Shown: positions 1 through 11,072 of the stretch, piece after piece
How the letters are laid out: the number at the start of each line of letters is the position of its first letter
Position numbering within the stretch: the stretch's first letter is position 1
Origin: Coemansia sp. RSA 1804
Lineage: Eukaryota > Kickxellomycota > Kickxellomycetes > Kickxellales > Kickxellaceae
Assembly: GCA_027578815.1 (NCBI GenBank)
Contig: JANBTH010000035.1
Location: 1-50,533, forward strand
Direction of reading: 5' to 3'
Length of the DNA stretch: 50,533 nt
Position numbers and translations under genes: made by a program
The notes under the pieces: generated by a model
Databases searched by the model: none
Told to the model about the DNA's origin: nothing
The model's input: only the letters and a program-made list of their open reading frames with translations

Positions 1-1516
1 CATGGATATAGACGAGATATGCACAACGCTTGTCTCGGTGGAAAAAGAAGGAAAATTAAATGGCATGAGCTTTCTCTTTTTTTTGTTTCCCCACTCAGCT
101 TGGGCTTTTCTTCCTACTTCTTCCCCCCCCCCCAACTATGTCGCTGAATCGGGAATTGACCGAGGCGAGAAGCGTAGTGGGGCTTTGGCCGTTGGTGGAA
201 TTGGCGGCGATCGCATTCTGACTCCTTTTTTCCAACATTTTTTTCCTTTCTCTTTATTGTCTGGTGGCAGCCCATTTAGCAGCAGCTACGACAGAAAAGG
301 CGACTTGCCAGGCTTGTGGTCCGAAAAAAGAAGAGTCACAGGCAGAAACAACATAAAGAGTTTTGAGTGTATGAAAAGAGCTTGAGCCACATTTGCATTT
401 GCACGCTATGATTCCCCTCTTCCTTCCTTTTCTTTCCACATGCTTGTGGTGCGCTATGTGTTGTGTGTTGTGTGTTGTGTGGTATGTGCTTCTTTTTTGG
501 CGCCCACCGGAGCGGGAATTGCCGAGAAGCAATAATCACAATACATCAGTAAAAAACATCCGCCTTTGCTAATGTGATCAAGGCCACCCCGGGCATAGAG
601 AGGAGAGCACAGACGGGGGCGCGGGACAGGGTGGAATGGGCCTTTTTCACTTTATTCTATTTATTTATTTATGTGGGTTTGTGCTTTAAAAATTTTTACT
701 GAGCGTGTTCTTCACACCCCCGGAAACCCGCAAAACTCCGTGCCTTCCCATTCTGCTTTTCATCCTACGTGTTCCTCCTTCCTCCAGGGCAGCAAGCTAC
801 AAGCATCAGTTTCCTTCCTTCCTCTTCTTCTTGCTTTTAACTTTTTACTCTTGCTTCTGTCGACGATTACATTTACTCTTGCTTCTTCTCTGTCTTCTAG
901 TCTTAAATGTCCTGCCATCATCGGTGATGCCCAGAAACAACCCAGCAAAGCTTGTTCTACACCCGCTCCTTCTATTATAGTGTTGTCTCTTGAATATTAT
1001 TACCATCAGCAAAAAGGAAAAGGGGGAAATAGAGAAAATAAAGCCTGCCCCCCCCTACTCCTTTCTTTTTTTCCTAGGCACTGAGACCTTTTTTTTTTTT
1101 TGTTTTTTGCCTGTGCACCACAGCATATACAGCTGTGACTGCTTTGATTTAGAGCTTGTGTTCTAGACGCCTCAATTCTCCTTTCTCTCTCTCTCTCTCT
1201 CTACTCCACACTGTGAATTTGCGCTCTTCCCACCCACGGACGGACTTGCTTTGTCCATCCAACACCCATTTTGCTCCCTTGCTCACTCACGCCAACGCTG
1301 CTTACCCCCCTCCCCGCAATTGCTCCCCTTTAATCCCCTTCTTCTTCTTCTCCTGGGCTTGTCATCGTCAGCGTTTCACCCGCCCTTTTTTCCCCCTCCC
1401 CCACACGCCCTTTTTTGTCCTCTTTATTGTATTATACTAAGCAAATAGGAAAGAAGAAAAGCGGGTTTGACCATTACTCTGTCCCTTTATTCCTTCTTTT
1501 TTCATAACCAACTCAC
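1..1516. other. Intergenic / 5' leader region, no gene seen
   Basis: I see no convincing coding region here. Both strands hold only short ORFs of low-complexity composition. The DNA is rich in pyrimidine tracts, including an 11-base C run at 123-133, a TTGTGTG-type repeat around 460-482 and a CT dinucleotide run at 1185-1202. It probably contains the promoter and long 5' leader of the GATA-factor gene that starts at 1517. Confidence 0.6.
1185..1202 (+). repeat. (CT)n microsatellite
   Basis: A pure CT dinucleotide run of nine units lies about 315 bp upstream of the GATA-factor start. It could be a pyrimidine-rich promoter or leader element, but nothing beyond its composition shows this. Confidence 0.8.
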
Positions 1517-3615
1517 ATGTATCTAGGTCTGCACGGCACGCTTCTCACAGAAGCTTCGGCCTCTACTGCCGTCCACCAACCACCAGCCGATCTTGCATAT
1601 GCACTGATCTCGCGCATGCGCGATTCCGACAGTCCCCTCAAGAACCCGTCGGCTGCAGCCATCGCCTCCACTCCATCCACCGGCGCTGGCTTGCCGCATC
1701 TGCAGGAGGAAGGTGCCGAAACTGCCTCCGCCGCCAGCATTCGCAGCCGCAGAAGACAAGGTAGAAGCAGCAACACTGGTGCCGGCCATGAATTCAACAA
1801 CAACAACAACAACAACAACGGCGATGAGGAGGATGAGGAGGAGGAGGAGGATGCTGATGCCGACACTGTGCCTGACCCGGAATCATTTGTCGTGTCAGCT
1901 CCGGACTTTGCAGATGCGTTTTCCGTTTCGACATCGGCAGACACGCTGTTCTGCGACGCTTCGATATTTGCGCCTCCCAACGCGCTGTTCCTGCTCGACG
2001 ACTATCAGCGCGATCTGAAGGTGACGGCGTCGAATGCGGCGCTCGGATCCTCCGGAACCCTGGCGAGGCAGAACGGATATTCCGGCCATTACTCCGCGGG
2101 CAACACGGACGGATCCGTTGCGCTTTCCACGGCGCTTGCTATTGCCGCTGCTGTGTCGCAGGATACCAGTCGCCTGGGTGCTGCAGGGAACAGACATGGC
2201 CAGGCCTCTTCTTCCTCCTTGGCAGTGGCGGGAGGCGGCGCTTCAGAAGAGCAAGAAGCAGCAGAGGAGGACGAGGATGATGAAGAGGAGGGCAACAGCG
2301 ATGAGGACGGCGTATCCGACGGCGACTCCCATAGCAAGACGAGCAGCAGCGGCGGCAAATCGACGACGTCATCTGCTAGTGGCGGCGGGCGTCGGGCTCC
2401 GATGCACAACGAGTCGGACGACGACGAACATAACAATGTCTTCTTCATGGATCCCAATGCGCTGACCTCGGCGTCAAGAGGCATGTACATCGACGACGGC
2501 GGATTCACTCGCTTCCTGCGGATGCACGTGAAGCACCAGCCTGCTCGGCCTGGCACCGGCGTTGGCGGCACCTCTTCCGGCAGTCAGGAGCCGCCTGCTT
2601 CGGGAAGCAATGCCGACAATGCCGCTTCTGCCGAGCAGCTGCGAAGAGCTAGCGCTGCTGCCACTGCGTCTGTGTCGGGCGATGTGGAGATGGCCGATTC
2701 CCCGCTGCATTCCGCCTCTGCTGGCGCCATTGCTGGCGGTGGCCAGACGGAGCCCAGTCGGCGGCAGGGCCACGGCAGCAGCCACCAGCACCGCAGTCGC
2801 AGCCATCGCGTGGGCGGCGGCGGCGCTGCGCTTCCATCCATCCCGGCGCCAACAGCAGTCAGCGGCGGTCTGTTGCTAGACACCGACCTGCTGGCCAACC
2901 CAGCGCTGAATTCGCTCCTGTCGCCACCGCTGGATAGCACAGGTGGAGGGCGGTTTGGTGGGTTTGGAATCAGCAGCGGCGTGTCGGGCATGCTATGCCC
3001 TACCCAGTACCAGCAGCAGATTGCAGGCGGCAGAGGCAGTGGCTTTGGCAGCGCCCAGCTGGGCGCCCTGCACGCGGCACCATCGAATGCATCCGCACTA
3101 TCGATGACAGCCATTCCCAGCACGAACCCGCTCATGCTTCCTGGGAGCGGCCAGGGCCCCGTGGGAGATTCTGACCCGATAACAAACGCCTTCTACAGCG
3201 CGTTTGGCCTGCCACCGACCACCAATCTGCCGTCATCCGTTGCCGCTGCCCTGGCTGCCTCCCTGGGCGGGGGGGTGCTGCAGTCCTCTGGCTCTGGCCT
3301 TAATCCGTCAGCGGCGGCTGCGCTGGCTTCTCAGCTGGCGCGGCACCAGCTGTCCACCGCACACAGGCAGCAGCAGCAGCAGCAGCAGCAATCGCCGCCG
3401 GCTGGCAGCGCCGGCGGCAAAAAGCCCGGCCATCGCGGCAACTTGGCCACCAATCACCAGCTCGCCTCGGAAGCCAGGGCTGCAGCAATTGCTGGTCAGA
3501 TGCCGCCAGCTGCTGCTGCTGCTTCTGCTGCATCCGCATCTGCGAAGACAATGGGCGACCACGGGGCGTCAGCTCCCTCCGCGCAGTTTCCCACGAGCCA
3601 GCCATCAAGCTATCC

Positions 3616-3649
<34 letters not shown>

Positions 3650-4780
3650 CAACAGACGCAGCAGCAGCTCATTCCAGGCGCCGCGGCAAACACCCACGGC
3701 ACGCCACAGGGCTCCGAGGCGCTCCAGATGCTCTACTTCACTCAGCTGGCAAGCAAGGCAGCCGCCGCCGCCGCAGCAACAACAGCGGGTGCCGAGAATA
3801 TCCCGCGGTCGGCGGCGGCTGCCTTTGCGGGCGTAGCAAGCGTCCACTCATCGCTGTACGGCGGGATGGGCGGCGGCGTGTCCGCCGATGGCAGGTCTGG
3901 AGGCGTCGGCAGCAGCGGCGGAAGGGTGGTTTCGCCGGCTGTTGGCGGCGGCGCGATTCCGAGAACCATCAATCCCAGCGCCATTGACCTGCCTGCGGCC
4001 ACGGGGCCCGGAGGAGTGCCGCTTAATACCAATGGCGGCGGCAGGAGCTCGCTGGAGCCGATGGCTGTGGACGACGACTCCGGCAAACAGCTCCTCCGCC
4101 ACCACGCGTCGGCCAAGCGGCGCAGCCAGTCGCCAGGCCTCGCATCGGCTTCGGCTCCGGGCAACGCTCCGCCGACGCCGGCGGCGAAGCGCGCAAAGAC
4201 ATTTGCAGCAGGCAGCGCCAAGCAGGCAAAGGCGGCGGCGCATGCGGCGGAAGCGGCAGCCGTGGCAAGCCCTTCAGCCGCCTCCCTGGCGCCGTCTGCT
4301 GGCAATGGCAACAGCAGCAACAGCAACGGCCACCCGCTCATCTGCTCCAACTGCTCGACGACAACAACGCCGCTGTGGCGCAGAGACCCTGAGGGCAAGC
4401 CGCTGTGCAACGCCTGCGGCCTGTTCTACAAGCTCCACGGCGTCACGCGGCCGCTGAGCCTGAAAACAAACGTTATTAAGAAGCGCAACCGCGCAGGAGG
4501 GTCCAAGAAGGCTGGCGGAGCGTCATCGGGAGGCGGCGGCGAGACTGCCACGGCAGACCAACAGAGCCAGAGCCAGAGCCAGACCCAGCCCCAGACCCAG
4601 AAACTGGAGGCTTTGGATGCTGGTGCTGGAAGGAAAATGTCGCCGGCCGTTTCTATGAAGACAGCCCCCCCGGCTGCTCACGGCGCTCTTGGTATTGCTA
4701 GCGACGTGAATGCGCCAGCGTACCCCGCTGCTGCTGCTGCTGCTGCTGCTGTTGTTGTCTCCAGCTTCTCATCGGATTAG
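1517..4780 (+). CDS. GATA-type zinc-finger transcription factor
   Basis: A 1087-residue nuclear DNA-binding protein with one class IV zinc finger near the C-terminus. Cys943, Cys946, Cys964 and Cys967 form C-X2-C-X17-C-X2-C, with the hallmark strings TPLWRRDPEGKPLCNACGL and YKLHGVTRP. A basic tail (IKKRNR, about 987-992) follows. Fungal GATA factors with this 17-residue loop (AreA/Gln3/NreB group) bind GATA sites and often control nitrogen use; which one this is cannot be told. The rest is low complexity: Asn run 94-101, acidic stretch 103-116, Gln runs at 618-625 and from 701, several Ala runs. I see no AreA N-terminal domain. The ATG at 1517 is the first in the open frame. It is convergent with the SDR gene downstream. 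Confidence 0.93.
3368..3646 (+). repeat. Two CAG runs coding poly-Gln in the GATA factor
   Basis: Seven CAG plus CAA at 3368-3391 code eight glutamines. Ten CAG at 3617-3646 code ten more (residues 701-710). Both runs are in frame, so length changes would preserve the reading frame. They are likely to be polymorphic between strains. Confidence 0.85.
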
Positions 4781-5883
4781 GTCCACTCCTAACCCTCTCT
4801 TTTCTTTGTTTGATTTTTGCACATATAATTATAATTTTCATCATAGGGCCATTTAGCAATGTATAGCTTTCAGTAGAGAAATGAAAAATGGAGATTATTA
4901 TTTTATTGGCTGTTCACTTTTATGAAATTTACTAGCCACTGTCTGTGCCCCCCCCCATTCAAGGATAATTTCCTCATTCCTTGCTTTTTCATTTTCTCTA
5001 GCTTTATTTTCCATATCAAGTTTCCTCATCTACTAGGAAAAACCGCAAACAAATTGGTATTCTTTTCCCAACGCATTCCAGTATTTAGTAGCTGCCTTTT
5101 CATTATTTCCATTTTTGCTCATAAAATGGACTATCATGTAAGCTCTTGCATGCCGCACAGCCCCATCCGGATCAGTAGTATCAGTTGGAATGCGCCCTAC
5201 CATAATTTTTCTCCATCCAACGTTAATGTCAAAACTACCTCAACAATTTTAGTCTTCCTTATTGTCATCGTTTGAATATATGTAATATAAGTGGTGTTAA
5301 AGGATATCTACAGAGAGAAAAAGAAAATTTTCCATGCTTTCATGTACTGGCAGGTGCTTGCTTTATATATCTTAAATGGCTAAAGGTGACAAAGAGGGAT
5401 AGAGAAACTGTGTATCAGAAATGTTTTAATTTTATTTGCAAATCGCATTTATTCTTATTTTCGATTCTATCTCACATGCTTATTTCCAACAATTGCACCT
5501 GACATATTTTTTCCCCACTTCATAAATTTTACTTTTTTGACCCCATCCTCACTTCTACATTTTCTCCCCCCCCCCCAATTCAATAATGTATAGGCTTTGT
5601 ATATACATATACTAGCTGCTAATGTTGGAATTGCGGGAGGGGGTGGAATAGGTTAGCAAAATGGACTGCGGCAATGAATTTTTCACTAGTGTCATCAATT
5701 AGTTGGTCGGAAGTAGTAGCAGTCACAAGCAAATGAACGGAAAAAATAAATTTGTTAGAAAAATATAGACGGGGTCAAAAAAAAGAAAGGAGAAAACGCA
5801 GCAAACAAAAAACCATGGAAAAGCTGCATATCGTCGCTAATGTTTAAATAAAAAAAGTGTAAATGTATACAATATCCACCAAA
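4781..5883. other. Convergent intergenic region, no gene seen
   Basis: This AT-rich stretch separates the 3' ends of the GATA factor and the SDR gene. The ORFs in it (for example 4922-5275) are Phe/Ser-rich translations of T-rich DNA without recognisable domains. C homopolymers occur near 4950 and 5565. It should hold both 3' UTRs and polyadenylation sites. Confidence 0.55.
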
Positions 5884-6654
5884 TCACTGCAGGAGGTACT
5901 TTGCAATCTCCGGGGAATCCCACGAGTAATAGCCGCCGGATATCTCCTTTGGCGCACCGAGGGCCAGCCTAACAATAGAGTAGGCGGGCTTCTCGGGCGG
6001 CAGCAGGCCGCCGGACTCGTGGAGGCTCTTGAACTTTTGGTATTCGGAGGAAAGCATTGACTCGACGCCCGAGCTCCTGACAATCCCCTGCATATCGGTA
6101 TCGACCACGCCGGGTCTGATGGCGAGGGCGACGATCTCGGGCTCCTCGACAGCGAGCGACTGGGTAATCATATTAACCGCCGCCTTGCTCGCGCAGTACG
6201 CCGACCACGCTCCGTACGCGTGGGACGCGGCGCCCGAGCTCACATTGATCACGCGGGCGCTGTTCTTGCGGAGCACAGGAACCAACTTCTGCGTCAGCGC
6301 CACCACCGCGGTGACGTTGACTTCAAAGTGCCGTCGCCACTGCTCGATGTTCAGATCGGCGATCTTGGCAATCGGCTGGATCACGCCCGCGTTGTTGATC
6401 AGCGCGCAGAGCGCCAGCCCGTTCTGCTCCAGACACAGCGCTATGCGCTCGATCCCCGCCGCCGTGGTGATGTCTGCCGCGCAGGGGATGAAGGCCGCCT
6501 GGCTGCCTTCGGCCGTCAGCTTGGTCTGCTCCTTGATCAGCGCGTCGTGCGACCGCGCGACGCCGATGACCGACACTCCGTTGGCCAGGAACCCCTTGCT
6601 GATGGCAAGCCCGATGCCTCTTGATGCGCCCGTGACTATGGCTACGCGCCTCAT
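5884..6654 (-). CDS. Short-chain dehydrogenase/reductase (benzil/sepiapterin reductase-like)
   Basis: A 256-residue classical SDR, the usual family length. The NAD(P)-binding motif TGASRGIG is at residues 8-15, the structural NNAG at 87-90, catalytic Ser at 139-140 and the Tyr153-x3-Lys157 pair in SAYCASK. PGVVDTDM at 181-188 is typical of the fungal benzil reductase/Irc24 and sepiapterin-reductase-like group. It should reduce a carbonyl using NADPH in the cytosol. Arg12 after TGAS and Arg34 (VARS) favour NADPH. No targeting signal is visible. The gene is intronless and diverges from the ABC-like gene across about 1.65 kb. The exact substrate cannot be told. Confidence 0.9.
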   Translation of the reverse strand: MRRVAIVTGASRGIGLAISKGFLANGVSVIGVARSHDALIKEQTKLTAEGSQAAFIPCAADITTAAGIERIALCLEQNGLALCALINNAGVIQPIAKIADLNIEQWRRHFEVNVTAVVALTQKLVPVLRKNSARVINVSSGAASHAYGAWSAYCASKAAVNMITQSLAVEEPEIVALAIRPGVVDTDMQGIVRSSGVESMLSSEYQKFKSLHESGGLLPPEKPAYSIVRLALGAPKEISGGYYSWDSPEIAKYLLQ

Positions 6655-8304
6655 CGTGGATATGGAAGATTGGTAGAAATAGTAGTAATAATAAAGATAT
6701 AGAAAATACTATATTTTATTGTGTGTTTGAATCAAGAACAAAAGAACAATAGAAAAAATGGAAAGATAAGGGGATAAACCTCCGAAAATCCCTTCATTTT
6801 TCTTTCTCAAAGACCAGCAGCAGAAAAAAATTAGAAAGTTCCAGTTGCACAAACCTTTTTTCTTTACACAGACAAACAGCAGCAAAACAGAAGCTCTACA
6901 CTTTGGCTTGGCTTGAAATTGATATTGTCACGTGAGACGGTTATTTATTCACAAACCAACAGAAGGTTGAAAAAAACTTGGAACACTAATAGATGTCCAT
7001 ATGTGTATATCGTAACCAAATACACATTACCTACTGCTGTTAGCTCTCTAATCATGTCTGCTGACATTTAATATTTATTTATATTCTACCAAGAGAAATA
7101 TATTATTCCAGATATTCTAGCTAGAGTATGAAAATGTGGACATTGTATCTTGGCAGCGACTATTGCATATGCCCACAACCATGCGTTGGTACTTCCATTA
7201 CGCGACATGGCATTTGGTTTGGGTTTGTATCATTTTTAGCAGCGGCAGGAGTAGCAGCAGTCTTGGTACTAGTAGCACCAGTAGTGCCATTTGCGGTAGA
7301 ACCTCTTGAGATAGTAGTTTATGCAGACATTATTGTAATAATGAAGACAAAAAAAGACTAAATATGTGCAGAAAATGAACAATTTAGAAAAAAGGAAAGG
7401 AAAGATGGGGATAAGGAGGTAAGAAAGGGGGATGATGTGCAAAAAATATATAGGACCCAGTGCAACACTTTGTCACATTTTATTTCAATTGACAGATATT
7501 AAAAAGAAAGTCTGCCAACAGAATAAGGAAATTTCAAAAATCACGATTTATTAACATATATTGCTACGCAGTCAACGGTAAAGAGATACAGATGTTGATA
7601 CACGGAGAAGCCTGTGACTGCTGGGCCTGTATCTGGCTTGGAAGAAAATCACATCAAATCAGATCAACTATAGTGTGAACAGCTGTGCCCAAAAAAAAAG
7701 AGAAAGCCACACTTTGGACGTTATTTAATTCATTCACTTGGTCTGCAAAAAGCATAATAAAAAATGGATGTGGCAAATAGACATGTAAAAAAGCCACATG
7801 TGGTCAAGGTCTGATCAATTGTTCGTGAGGAAACGAAAAAAAAAGGGAATGTGTGTGATTCACTTGATCATTTCCGCTATATTCATTGATGGTGTTTTTT
7901 AAGCAGAAAGGTTGCGGCGGTTCGATTCATCGCATCCCGCCATGCCACCCACCCGTGTTTTGGTTGGGAGGATTGTTTTTGAAGCTGTTTGTTGTTGTTT
8001 TCTGCTGTGCTGACTTTTAAAAAGTGGGGCTTTTTTTTCCCTTGGGATGTTTGGGTTTTCCTCCCCTTTCCTCCCTTTCTTTTTGGAGATTGCAGCTTGC
8101 GAAGAAGAAAAAAGGCAGGCGCAAGGGAGAGCTTCTTTGCCTACTACTTTGTGAGCGAGACTCCCTTCTTTTTTCCCCCTTCCGATTCGTATTTCCACTT
8201 TGCATTATCTATTTCTGCGTCCCGGCCGACACGCTTTGGTTTCCAGCAGGACATTCGCAGAGCGAGGAGCACAGCACACTATAACACAGCGCGGTAGGCA
8301 GACA
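6655..8304. other. Divergent intergenic region
   Basis: This is the shared upstream region of the SDR gene (minus) and the ABC-like gene (plus). A CACGTG palindrome lies near 6930. Much of it is AT-rich. A possible relic of a micro-gene lies on the minus strand at 7160-7330 (listed separately). Otherwise I see no gene. Confidence 0.5.
7160..7330 (-). pseudogene. Possible relic of a micro-gene (stop at codon 4)
   Basis: An ATG at 7330 opens a frame of 57 codons that is interrupted only by TAA at codon 4 (7319-7321) and ends with TAG at 7160-7162. The readable part is Thr/Ala/Gly-rich. A TATATA sequence near 7448 lies about 118 bp upstream, the same placement as in the micro-genes of the islands further right. 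Resemblance to those families (polar Ser/Thr start) is weak, so this may be chance. A plus-strand ORF over the same bases (7128-7361) is probably its shadow. Confidence 0.2.
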
Positions 8305-10398
8305 ATGGCGGACGATGACGGCGGCGGCGGCGGCGGCGACACTGCGGCAACGGGGTTCCTGGGCCTGCGCGTGCTCTCGTCAAGCAGCCAAGCACCGCAG
8401 ACGCCGCAGACGGCGGAGGCGCCGCAGCGCATCGAGAGCGCAGAAGTGATCGAGTTCGACGATGTTGATATCGAGCAGACGCGGGGCGGCCGGCAGGAGA
8501 CGCACTTTGCGGGGCTGCGGCTGCGCATCGAGCGCGGGCACCACAGCGTGGTTGTCGGAGGCAGCACGGAGCGGCGGCGCGCACTCAAGGCGGTGCTGCT
8601 GGGCACATCGGCCGCAACAGTGGCGATGACGCGCGGACGGCTGCGCAGCCCCAAGCCGCACTCGGGCATCCAGGGCGTGGATGCCAGGCCGTACATCCGC
8701 GCCGGCAGCTCGCTGTGGGAGCTGCTGATCTTCCCGCACGACAAGATGCAGTCGGTTCGGCGCGGCGTCAGCGAGCGGCACCTGCTGGCGGTTCTCCAGT
8801 TCATGGACTGCGAAGCGCTGCTGGCCGACCATGCGGACGACGACTGGGGCAAGGTGGTGGACTGGGCCAAGGTGCTGAAGCGCAGCGAGCTGCTGGCGGT
8901 GTCTGTCTGCCGAATGGTCTACCACGCGCCGCCGTTTGCGCTGGTCGACGACGCATTGGGTGCGCTGACGCAGTCGCAGACGCGCCAGATGTTTGCTGCC
9001 GCCCGGCTGCACCACGTCACGCTGGTTGTTCTGGCCGCGCACGATCCGTTTGGCGCGCTTCCTCTGCCGCAGTCGCCGCCCGCCGCCGCCGCCGATGCGC
9101 GCGCCCTGGCTGCCAGCATCGACGAGTTTGCGCGCGCGCTGCGCCTAAGCAGCAGCAGCAGCAACGAGGACAACTGCGCTCAGCCCGCCATTCCGTGGTC
9201 GTTCTGCGTGTTTGGATACGGATCGGCCGAGCGCCCGGCGTTCGATGTGGCCGAGGAGCGCGCGTGGGTGTGGAATTCCGCGTACGCAGCGCTGGCGTCG
9301 GAGAAGAGCTACGTGTCGCGCCTGCAGCGCCGCACATCGACGCTCAGCCAGTGCTCCACCACCGAGCGCCACTGGCTGATGATGACGCCCGACTCGGCGC
9401 TGTCGCCATCGTCGCCCTTTGCCAGCGACAGTCTGTCGCGGCACCAGTCGCCAGCGCTGACTGCGCGCTCCAGCGTCTCGGACTTCTCGGCGTCGACGCT
9501 GCGCCAGCGCCCGTCGTCCGACTTGCTGCTGCTGCCGCCGCCCAGAGCTTCGCTGTCGTCGCGCACGCTGGCAACCATCGACAGCGCGCTGGCTGGCTTT
9601 GTGTCGCCGCCGCCGCAGCCTGAGTCCAAGTCTAAGTCTGAGGCTCAGCCGCCAGCCGCAGGCAAGCTGGAGGAGCCCGATAGAGAGGAGGAGACTCATA
9701 GAGAGAACGAGTCTTGCAAAGAGGAGCAGCCGCCTCATGAAGAGGAGGAGGTGCGTAACGCAGAGGTGGGTGAGGAGGAGCGCAATCCAGAGGAGGAGGA
9801 CCATAACTCAGCCGAGGAGCAGCAGCCGATCGTGCCTGCCGACTCGGACAGCGTGTCCTGCCGGTCTGTCGAGACTGCTGGTTCGCGCGAAGAGACCTTT
9901 GCTTCGGCTGCTGCCGCCGCCGACACCGACGATTCCAGCACTAGCCAGCGTCTGGGAACTGTTGCCAGACAGGCGCCTGTGCGCAACCCTTACGCGCGCT
10001 CAGGCCGCGCCTACGCACGGTCGCCGCGGGCGCAGTTTGGCCAAACCCCGAGATCGCCACCAATGCAGCAGCAGCAGCAGCAGCAGCAGAACCAGCAGAT
10101 GGCCGCCGGGCCCTCGTTTATCCCGCCTGCCTACTCCAGAGCCAGCAACGGCGCCAGATCCTTCCGTCGCAGCGATAGACCTCCGCTTGTGCGCGCCGCC
10201 TCTTCTGCCTCTGCTGCTTCGTCCCGCATCCCACGGCCCCGCGCACTGGGCTCTGCTGCCAGCTCCAGGAGCAGCTATTCCAGCGACTCCGCTGCCTCCG
10301 CATCTGCCTCTGCTTCCGCACCATCCGCTCACGATCCGCGGCTGTCTGTTGCTCCGTCCTCCGTTGACGAGCTGGTTGATTCTCTTGCCAGACTTTGA
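8305..10398 (+). CDS. Degenerate peroxisomal-ABC (ABCD)-like protein with long disordered tail
   Basis: A 697-residue protein whose residues about 48-250 follow an ABCD-family nucleotide-binding domain in order, without any membrane domain. ABCD landmarks are recognisable: a GSSLWELLIFPHD string (134-146) where ABCD proteins have GSLRDQxIYP, then WAKVLKRSELLAV, CRMVYHAPPFALVDD and the AAHD H-loop (His246). Key ATPase residues are lost: the Walker A site reads GGSTERRRA with no Lys, the Q-loop Gln is replaced (DARPY), and the LSGGE signature is gone. The Walker B Asp is kept. Residues about 330-697 are Ser/Glu/Gln-rich and look disordered. A regulatory or scaffold role is likelier than transport. 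The first in-frame ATG is 8305. Confidence 0.72.
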   Translation: MADDDGGGGGGDTAATGFLGLRVLSSSSQAPQTPQTAEAPQRIESAEVIEFDDVDIEQTRGGRQETHFAGLRLRIERGHHSVVVGGSTERRRALKAVLLGTSAATVAMTRGRLRSPKPHSGIQGVDARPYIRAGSSLWELLIFPHDKMQSVRRGVSERHLLAVLQFMDCEALLADHADDDWGKVVDWAKVLKRSELLAVSVCRMVYHAPPFALVDDALGALTQSQTRQMFAAARLHHVTLVVLAAHDPFGALPLPQSPPAAAADARALAASIDEFARALRLSSSSSNEDNCAQPAIPWSFCVFGYGSAERPAFDVAEERAWVWNSAYAALASEKSYVSRLQRRTSTLSQCSTTERHWLMMTPDSALSPSSPFASDSLSRHQSPALTARSSVSDFSASTLRQRPSSDLLLLPPPRASLSSRTLATIDSALAGFVSPPPQPESKSKSEAQPPAAGKLEEPDREEETHRENESCKEEQPPHEEEEVRNAEVGEEERNPEEEDHNSAEEQQPIVPADSDSVSCRSVETAGSREETFASAAAAADTDDSSTSQRLGTVARQAPVRNPYARSGRAYARSPRAQFGQTPRSPPMQQQQQQQQNQQMAAGPSFIPPAYSRASNGARSFRRSDRPPLVRAASSASAASSRIPRPRALGSAASSRSSYSSDSAASASASASAPSAHDPRLSVAPSSVDELVDSLARL

Positions 10399-11072
10399 AA
10401 GTTTCTCTTTTTTCCTAATCTGTACTTTTTTGCTTCTCCCTTCTCTTCTACTCAGACATAAATCCATTTCATTCTCACTCTGGAATGTTACTGCTAACAT
10501 AGTCTGTTCGGGTAAACTTTGTTCTTACTGTGCAATGCTGCATATGCCTCCTTTGTTACCCAGTCCCTCTTTGATTCGCGTTCTCACATAGAATTGCAGA
10601 CCAGCAGAACAGGAACCCGGCGTATTTGGAAGAAATAGCGGTGCGAATAAAACAGTAGCGAGGATGAAGACTAATTTCAGCTCTCGATTGTTTCGTCCTC
10701 GGCTATCCTCTTATTTATTGCTCAGCCCAGAGCATATAGCATAGAGCATTCAGCATACAACTGAGTTTCCTGAACAACCCCCCTCCTCTTCTTCTCTCGT
10801 TCCGTCTCTTGTTGGCTTTATCTCTCTTCCTCTTTTTCTTCTGCTCAACATCCGTGCTTTTTTTCTTCCCTCCTTTTTGTATAATAAAATTTGCTTACAA
10901 TATAAATTTCTCTAGATATCTTTTTCTTCCCTGACCATTTATTTACTTTCTCCTTGTTGCTGTTGATCTTTTGGCGCGCAAAAAGTCAAAGTGTTCACGC
11001 TTTCATTCGTTTCCAAACTTCAAAAATACCGACTTTGAACCCAGAAAAAAAGGATCAACCTCCTTTTTTCCA
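10399..11072. other. Intergenic region upstream of disordered protein A
   Basis: AT- and pyrimidine-rich DNA holding the 3' UTR of the ABC-like gene and the promoter of the next gene. An AATATAAAT sequence near 10896-10904 could serve as a TATA element. I see no coding region. Confidence 0.5.

Noticed and set aside
4922..5502. Overlapping ORFs in the GATA factor 3' region
   Set aside because: No domains, poor codon composition compared with the neighbouring genes, and placed in AT-rich 3' flank.
7128..7361. Plus-strand ORF of 77 residues with a hydrophobic Ala/Val stretch
   Set aside because: It lies opposite a possible micro-gene relic, has no TATA or family support, and its hydrophobicity comes from GCA/GTA runs.
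7912..7935. tRNA B-box-like GGTTCGATTC
   Set aside because: The flanking bases do not form a T stem and no acceptor stem or A box fits.
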